Shown here piece by piece: positions 60,007 to 64,000 of a stretch of 64,000 bases of DNA. The translations under genes were made by a program, and so were the position numbers. Origin of the DNA: Pseudopedobacter sp038237895 (GTDB lineage: Bacteria; Bacteroidota; Bacteroidia; Sphingobacteriales; Sphingobacteriaceae); contig JBBRYE010000003.1 of the NCBI GenBank assembly GCA_038237895.1, positions 1 to 64,000 of the forward strand, written 5' to 3'. A model generated the notes under the pieces. It saw nothing but the letters and a program-made list of their open reading frames with translations. It ran no database searches and had not been told where the DNA came from. Position 1 is the first letter of the stretch. Each line of letters opens with the position of its first letter.

Positions 60007-60438
60007 TTAAGAGATTTTAATGTTTGCTTTCAGTTTTAAAATTTCTTTGATGAAAGTTTCATTCGTATCTGGACTGATGTAAATCTCATCATACTTTTTA
60101 TGTTTGATAACTATTCCTTTCCTAGCGGTTGCAGGTTTAAGACCCACCCATTTTGTTGTGTTTTTTGTAATTTCTTTAATATCGGCAATTAATATTTTAC
60201 CTTTAAATGGGCCACAAAAGTATTTTATTTCTTTTTTATCAACTTCATATTTAGTCCCAAAAAATATCCAAAATAAAAGAGTTGAAACTGCTAAATTAAT
60301 TACAAGTATTATCAGTGATTCTAATTTTAATCCACTTAAAATGATATCAGAAATAGATAAAATAAGCATGATGGAAACTACAATAATTATAATCCAAACA
60401 AATAAATGGTCTTTTCTGCTTTTAAAGATTTTTGGCAT
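60007..60438 (-). CDS. Membrane protein with bacterial PH-like domain
   Basis: 143 residues. Two membrane helices (about 13-33 and 40-60), then a C-terminal beta-rich domain (YEVDKKEIKYFCGPFKGKIL IADIKEITKN, KGIVIKHKKYDEIYISPD) of the bPH (YdbT/YvcR-like) pattern. Function of such stand-alone proteins is unknown. It lies 7 bases downstream of xth on the same strand, so they may be cotranscribed. Confidence 0.7.
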   Translation of the reverse strand: MPKIFKSRKDHLFVWIIIIVVSIMLILSISDIILSGLKLESLIILVINLAVSTLLFWIFFGTKYEVDKKEIKYFCGPFKGKILIADIKEITKNTTKWVGLKPATARKGIVIKHKKYDEIYISPDTNETFIKEILKLKANIKIS

Positions 60439-60444
60439 TTTTTA

Positions 60445-61212
60445 TTAAAAACTAAGTTCTAACAAAATTGGGCAATGGTCGCTATGTTTAGCTTCTGGTA
60501 AAATTGCCGCTCTTTTAAGGTTTTTTTCTAGTTCGATAGTGACCATGTGATAGTCAATTCGCCAACCCAAATTTTTACTTCTTGCTCCTGCTCTGTAACT
60601 CCACCAAGTGTAATTATGTGGGTCAGCATTAAAATGACGAAAAGTATCAATAAAACCCATGTGAACAAAACTATCCATCCAAGCCCTTTCTTCTGGTAAA
60701 AAACCCGATGAATTTGCATTTGATTTTGGATTATGAATATCTATCGCTTTATGGCAAATATTATAATCGCCAGAAATAACCAATTTTGGGAAATCTATTT
60801 TTAAGCGAGCAATGTAATCTGCAATTTCATCTAAAAATTTATATTTAAAAACCTGACGAATATCACCACTGCTACCTGAAGGGAAATAAGCACTTATAAC
60901 AGAACATTCGGCAAAATCTGCCCTGATTATTCTGCCTTCTCTATCATAATCTTCTATCCCACAACCATATTCTACATGGTTTGGTTCTATTTTAGAAAAT
61001 ATGGCTGTACCGCTATATCCTTTTTTTTCTGCCGGAAACCAATAATGTTTATAACCTAAAGTTTCTAAAATAGCAATATCTACAATTTGATCTGGTGTTG
61101 CTTTTATTTCTTGCAAACAAACCACATCGGCATCTGTAGCTTGCAACCAAGCAAAAAATTCTTTGTTTATTGCTGCTCTTATTCCGTTTACATTGTATGA
61201 TATAATTTTCAT
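60445..61212 (-). CDS. xth: Exodeoxyribonuclease III
   Basis: 255 residues. AP endonuclease and 3'-5' exonuclease of base excision repair. Starts MKIISYNVNGIRAA; metal/catalytic parts VVCLQEIKAT (Glu), ISGDYNICHKAID (Asp/Asn), YTWWSYRAGARSKNLGWRID and the final HSDHCPI (His) are all present. Upstream lie repeat C and repeat B4. Confidence 0.95.
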   Translation of the reverse strand: MKIISYNVNGIRAAINKEFFAWLQATDADVVCLQEIKATPDQIVDIAILETLGYKHYWFPAEKKGYSGTAIFSKIEPNHVEYGCGIEDYDREGRIIRADFAECSVISAYFPSGSSGDIRQVFKYKFLDEIADYIARLKIDFPKLVISGDYNICHKAIDIHNPKSNANSSGFLPEERAWMDSFVHMGFIDTFRHFNADPHNYTWWSYRAGARSKNLGWRIDYHMVTIELEKNLKRAAILPEAKHSDHCPILLELSF

Positions 61213-61216
61213 TTTA

Positions 61217-61255
61217 TTAGGTGGTTTGGTGGTTGGTTTGTTAGGTGGTTAGGCT
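61217..61255. repeat. Repeat family C fragment upstream of xth
   Basis: TAGGTGGTTTGGTGGTTGGT TTGTTAGGTGGTTAGGC, direct match to the metH-end repeat. It is followed at once by repeat B4. Confidence 0.7.
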
Positions 61256-61257
61256 TT

Positions 61258-61331
61258 GCGTTAGGGATAAGAGCGATATCCTTTTTTATTTTTTATAAAA
61301 AAGATTTAGTGAATAGCCCGCCCGAACGCCC
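61258..61331. repeat. Repeat family B, copy 4
   Basis: GCGTTAGGGATAAGAGCGAT ATCCTTTTTTATTTTTTATA at left, AAAAAAGATTTAGTGAATAG CCCGCCCGAACGCCC at right: a shorter apex, same arms as copies 1-3. Directly joined to a family-C fragment. Confidence 0.75.
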
Positions 61332-61336
61332 AAATA

Positions 61337-62026
61337 CTAATCTTTTATCTCTTTTAACAATTCTCTCAATTCTTTTTTCTCTACCAAACTAACTGTCATT
61401 TTAATATCTGTTAATGGTCTGTTATTCCCGTCCACTTTTACAGTGCAAATGTTATCAACCATAATTAATCCTTTTACTACCTCGCCAAAAACGGTATAGT
61501 TTTGATCTAAATGCGGTGTACCACCAACGGTTTTATAAACTTCCCTTTGCTCTTTTGGGATTTTCCTGCCAGCCATTCTATTTTTTTCTACTGCATCTAA
61601 CTCTTCATCGGTAAAAACCTTGCCTTGTACAATATAGAATTGTGAAGCACTTGAAGCTTTTTCAGGATTATTATCCCTTGCGGCAGCTAAAGCTCCCTTT
61701 TTATGAAATAAAATAGGATTAAATTCTGCGGGAATAGTATAACCTAAATCTCCATCACCTAATTGTTGACCCTGTTTTGCGGTTTTAGAAGTCGGATCAC
61801 CACCTTGTATCATAAACTCTTGAATTACTCTGTGAAAAAGAGTTTGATTTAACGTTCCGTCTTTGATTATTTTTATAAAATTATCACGATGTTTTGGTGT
61901 TTCGTTATACAGTTTAAGATAAACTTCGCCATAGTTAGAAGTTATTTTTACATAAGTATTGTTTGGTTTTGCAGCAAAAGAACTTAAAAATAACAAACAA
62001 AAAATTGGTAATAATAATTTTTTCAT
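61337..62026 (-). CDS. Cyclophilin-type peptidyl-prolyl isomerase, exported
   Basis: 229 residues from ATG at 62026, which opens a signal peptide (MKKLLLPIFCLLFLSSFAA). A start 14 codons earlier overlaps the upstream gene and would place basic residues before the leader. Cyclophilin: NGEVYLKLYNETPKHRDNF, LFHRVIQEFMIQGGDPT, FHKKGALAAARDNNPEKASS, SQFYIVQGKVFTDEELDAVE (an insertion typical of Bacteroidota), VFGEVVKG. Periplasmic folding helper. Confidence 0.9.
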   Translation of the reverse strand: MKKLLLPIFCLLFLSSFAAKPNNTYVKITSNYGEVYLKLYNETPKHRDNFIKIIKDGTLNQTLFHRVIQEFMIQGGDPTSKTAKQGQQLGDGDLGYTIPAEFNPILFHKKGALAAARDNNPEKASSASQFYIVQGKVFTDEELDAVEKNRMAGRKIPKEQREVYKTVGGTPHLDQNYTVFGEVVKGLIMVDNICTVKVDGNNRPLTDIKMTVSLVEKKELRELLKEIKD

Positions 62027-62036
62027 ATCAAATTTT

Positions 62037-62381
62037 TTATGAGTAAACGTCTTCAAAATAATTAACAATTAAGGTTTTCATTAACATTTCTTGTTCTAAA
62101 ATATTGTATGCAGGTATTGGCTTTAATATTTTCCAGTGTGGCCAACCATCTTGATCAACACCTTCTAATTCATAAAAACCTAACTCAGAAAAAAGCCTGC
62201 AATTGGCAATATGCATTAATTCTTCTTTTTGCCTTTTACTAAACTTTTTTGGCCCTTGCCCCAATTCTTGTACTCCTATTAAAAAAAGAATCACCTTAAT
62301 ATCTGGTTTCTCGTTATCAAATTGCGTAGCTAATTTATGTTGTAATATTGAAAATTTTTGGTTTACTTCTGCTGGTTTCAT
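62037..62381 (-). CDS. Conserved protein of unknown function, 114 residues
   Basis: 114 residues, no signal peptide or membrane helix; acidic N-terminus, then IKVILFLIGVQELGQGPKKF, ELMHIANCRLFSELGFYELE, GWPHWKILKPIPAYNILEQE. Codon use and aromatic-rich C-terminus look genuine, and it lies tight before the cyclophilin gene (10-base gap). I know such proteins in Sphingobacteriaceae but no function. Confidence 0.65.
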   Translation of the reverse strand: MKPAEVNQKFSILQHKLATQFDNEKPDIKVILFLIGVQELGQGPKKFSKRQKEELMHIANCRLFSELGFYELEGVDQDGWPHWKILKPIPAYNILEQEMLMKTLIVNYFEDVYS

Positions 62382-62484
62382 CTATGCGCAAATATATTGC
62401 TTTATTACAAACCAAATATTAAATAAAGTGTTTAAGCAAAAGATTAGGAAATAAAATTGTTACTCTTTAATGTTTACAGTTTTA

Positions 62485-62492
62485 TACCTTTG
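62485..62492 (+). promoter_or_regulatory. -7 box of the Cys/His-rich protein gene
   Basis: TACCTTTG, exact TAnnTTTG, only 8 bases before the ATG at 62501; no clear -33. Confidence 0.45.
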
Positions 62493-62500
62493 CTATATAG

Positions 62501-62830
62501 ATGCTAAGAAAAAAAGCTACAAATACTTTATTATCGCTTACGCTGATGTTTTCATTAATGAGCGCAGCGGTGCCTTTGCATAATATTTTTCATACCCATT
62601 ATTTTATCCCAACAGATAATTGTGGAAGCAGTTGCCATAAACATATAAAAAACTACGCCAAGCCTTGTTGCACAACTTCTGATGCGGTTTTTTTAGGAGA
62701 ATTACCTATTAAACAAGCTCATTTTAGTGTCAATCAAAAAATTACTGTCTTAATTTTTGTTTTTAAAGAAGATAATTACTTTCAGTTTTTTCATCTAACC
62801 AAAAATAAAGCCCCACCTATAATTGCTTAA
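62501..62830 (+). CDS. Exported Cys/His-rich small protein
   Basis: 109 residues. Leader (1-25) then IFHTHYFIPTDNCGSSCHKH IKNYAKPCC: five Cys/His pairs within about 35 residues, a plausible metal- or haem-binding patch. The C-terminus is hydrophobic then basic. It precedes a TonB receptor by 66 bases on the same strand. I cannot name a family; the context suggests binding of a metal or metal complex taken up by the receptor. Confidence 0.65.
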   Translation: MLRKKATNTLLSLTLMFSLMSAAVPLHNIFHTHYFIPTDNCGSSCHKHIKNYAKPCCTTSDAVFLGELPIKQAHFSVNQKITVLIFVFKEDNYFQFFHLTKNKAPPIIA

Positions 62831-62896
62831 TTTATAATATTTTATTAATTAATTAAGCGGGAAAATCCGCAATATTTCATATCATAAAAAATTAAC

Positions 62897-64000
62897 ATGA
62901 AACGTATTTTATATGTTTTGATAGCCGCATTTATTGGCTTTTCAAACGCACATGCAGCAGATATTACTTTTTCGGGAAAAGTAATTGATGCACAAACAAA
63001 AGAACCATTGCCCGGCGCTACAGTAACTATTCAAGATTTAAAAATTAGCGCACAAGCAGATATTGATGGGAAATTTAGCTTCAATCGCATCCCCGATAAG
63101 GGAAAATTTTTAGTTCAGATTTCATACATCGGTTATAAATATCAAAACCAAACTATAGATTTTGCAACTTCAAAAAATATCACCTTTGCGCTTCAGCCTA
63201 GTTTGATTGAAGCTAATGAAGTGGTTGTTACTGGTACTGTAACTGGTTCTGATAGTAAAAAGAATAGTACATCTGTTGGTGTATTAACTCATGATCAAAT
63301 GTTAGATCGCCCATCAACTAATCTTATTGATGCAATTTCTAAAGTTGGTGGGGTTTCACAGATTACTACAGGCCAGGCAATTTCAAAGCCTGTTATCAGA
63401 GGTTTATCATATAATAGAATTGTAACCTTGAGTGATGGAATTAAGCAACAAGGTCAACAATGGGGAGATGAACATGGTATTGAAATAGATCAATATAGTG
63501 CAGACCGAGTAGAGGTTTTACGTGGTGCGGCAAGTTTGCTTTATGGTGCGGATGCATTAGGTGGTGTAATTAATATTTTAGAACCTCTTACAGTGCAAGA
63601 CGGCACAATTAGGGGAGAAATTTTGAGTAATTATTCTACCAATGGGGGTTTAACAGCTAATTCTGTTATGCTTACCGGTAATAAACAAGGTTTTGTTTGG
63701 CGAGGAAGAGGTACCTATAAAAATGCTTATTCCTTTAAAACTCCTGATTACTATTTTCCAAATTCAGGCTTTAATGAAACTGCAACAGAAGGAATGGTGG
63801 GTTTAAATAAAAAATGGGGCTATAGCCATGTAAATGTTTCTTATTTTAAGAACAACATAGGGTTTTATAGTCCTGCACTAAATAATGCTGGTGCTTTTAT
63901 AAATGATAACGGAGATACGTTCACAGACTCTGAACTTAAAGATCGTAATTTGGCATTTCCAAGACAGGGAATTTCCCATTTTAAGATAGCGTCAAACAGT
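62897..64000 (+). CDS. TonB-dependent receptor, N-terminal part (open at right edge)
   Basis: 368 codons from ATG at 62897 to the window end. Signal peptide (1-20), CarboxypepD-reg domain (about 24-110; GKVIDAQTKEPLPGATVTIQ), VVVTGT linker, plug domain (about 120-230; RPSTNLIDAISKVGGVSQIT, VIRGLSYNRIVTLSDGIKQQ, RVEVLRGAASLLYGADALGG), then barrel strands. Outer-membrane import gate. The substrate is not readable; the Cys/His-rich neighbour hints at a metal or haem compound. Confidence 0.93.
   Translation, partial: MKRILYVLIAAFIGFSNAHAADITFSGKVIDAQTKEPLPGATVTIQDLKISAQADIDGKFSFNRIPDKGKFLVQISYIGYKYQNQTIDFATSKNITFALQPSLIEANEVVVTGTVTGSDSKKNSTSVGVLTHDQMLDRPSTNLIDAISKVGGVSQITTGQAISKPVIRGLSYNRIVTLSDGIKQQGQQWGDEHGIEIDQYSADRVEVLRGAASLLYGADALGGVINILEPLTVQDGTIRGEILSNYSTNGGLTANSVMLTGNKQGFVWRGRGTYKNAYSFKTPDYYFPNSGFNETATEGMVGLNKKWGYSHVNVSYFKNNIGFYSPALNNAGAFINDNGDTFTDSELKDRNLAFPRQGISHFKIASNS

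Overview
The window looks like chromosomal DNA of a low-GC Bacteroidota, most likely Sphingobacteriaceae (Pedobacter-like). Promoters fit the Bacteroidota pattern (TTTG, about 19 nt, TAnnTTTG) and Shine-Dalgarno sites are scarce. Family-level markers include a TonB receptor with an N-terminal carboxypeptidase-like domain, a YtxJ-type bacillithiol protein, a 413-residue alpha-oxoamine synthase, a TamB giant and small GIY-YIG and four-helix-bundle genes. The genus is inferred; no 16S rRNA gene is present.

Layout. 1-12.9 kb is mostly housekeeping: a truncated acyl desaturase at the left edge, ytxJ, ribH, a TPR protein, recF with a DUF721 gene, ndk, an nrnA-like gene, an FKBP lipoprotein, tatD, an asparaginase, an acyl-CoA:amino-acid condensing enzyme and purD. 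13-19.5 kb is rich in repeats: a GIY-YIG gene lies between two copies of one repeat block, then ldcA, metG, tRNA-Arg(CCU), rmuC and a higBA pair. 19.5-33.9 kb holds an Lhr-type helicase, oxyR, an M1 peptidase, an Spx/ArsC-like gene, pth, tsaD, tamB and a CDP-alcohol phosphatidyltransferase. 33.9-38.4 kb is an accessory patch: a broken membrane-protein gene, a very small DUF4157 (eCIS-core) protein coupled to a secreted esterase, and a lone OLD-type ATPase-nuclease. 38.4-43.4 kb is the rimP-nusA-infB operon, with a stem-loop at the very start of its transcript. 43.4-53.5 kb has a BtuF-like protein, an oligopeptide-binding lipoprotein, kdtA and a sugar-nucleotide operon (ugd, uxs, galE, rfbB, cpsB); a toxin-antitoxin pair sits between cpsB and a second, degenerate copy of the cpsB 3' end. 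53.5-64 kb carries metF and metH behind a SAM-I riboswitch, xth, a cyclophilin, and a Cys/His-rich exported protein next to a TonB receptor that runs off the right edge.

The main unexplained signal is repetitive DNA. At least six families of short, mostly inverted repeats fill the gaps between genes. Material of the same kind appears in frame inside conserved genes: twice in metH and once in the helicase, adding peptides at domain linkers or surface positions. One repeat family also brackets the GIY-YIG nuclease gene. Together these suggest small repeats that spread through the genome and are tolerated inside proteins, possibly with nuclease help. The mechanism is inference; the repeats and the insert positions are seen directly.
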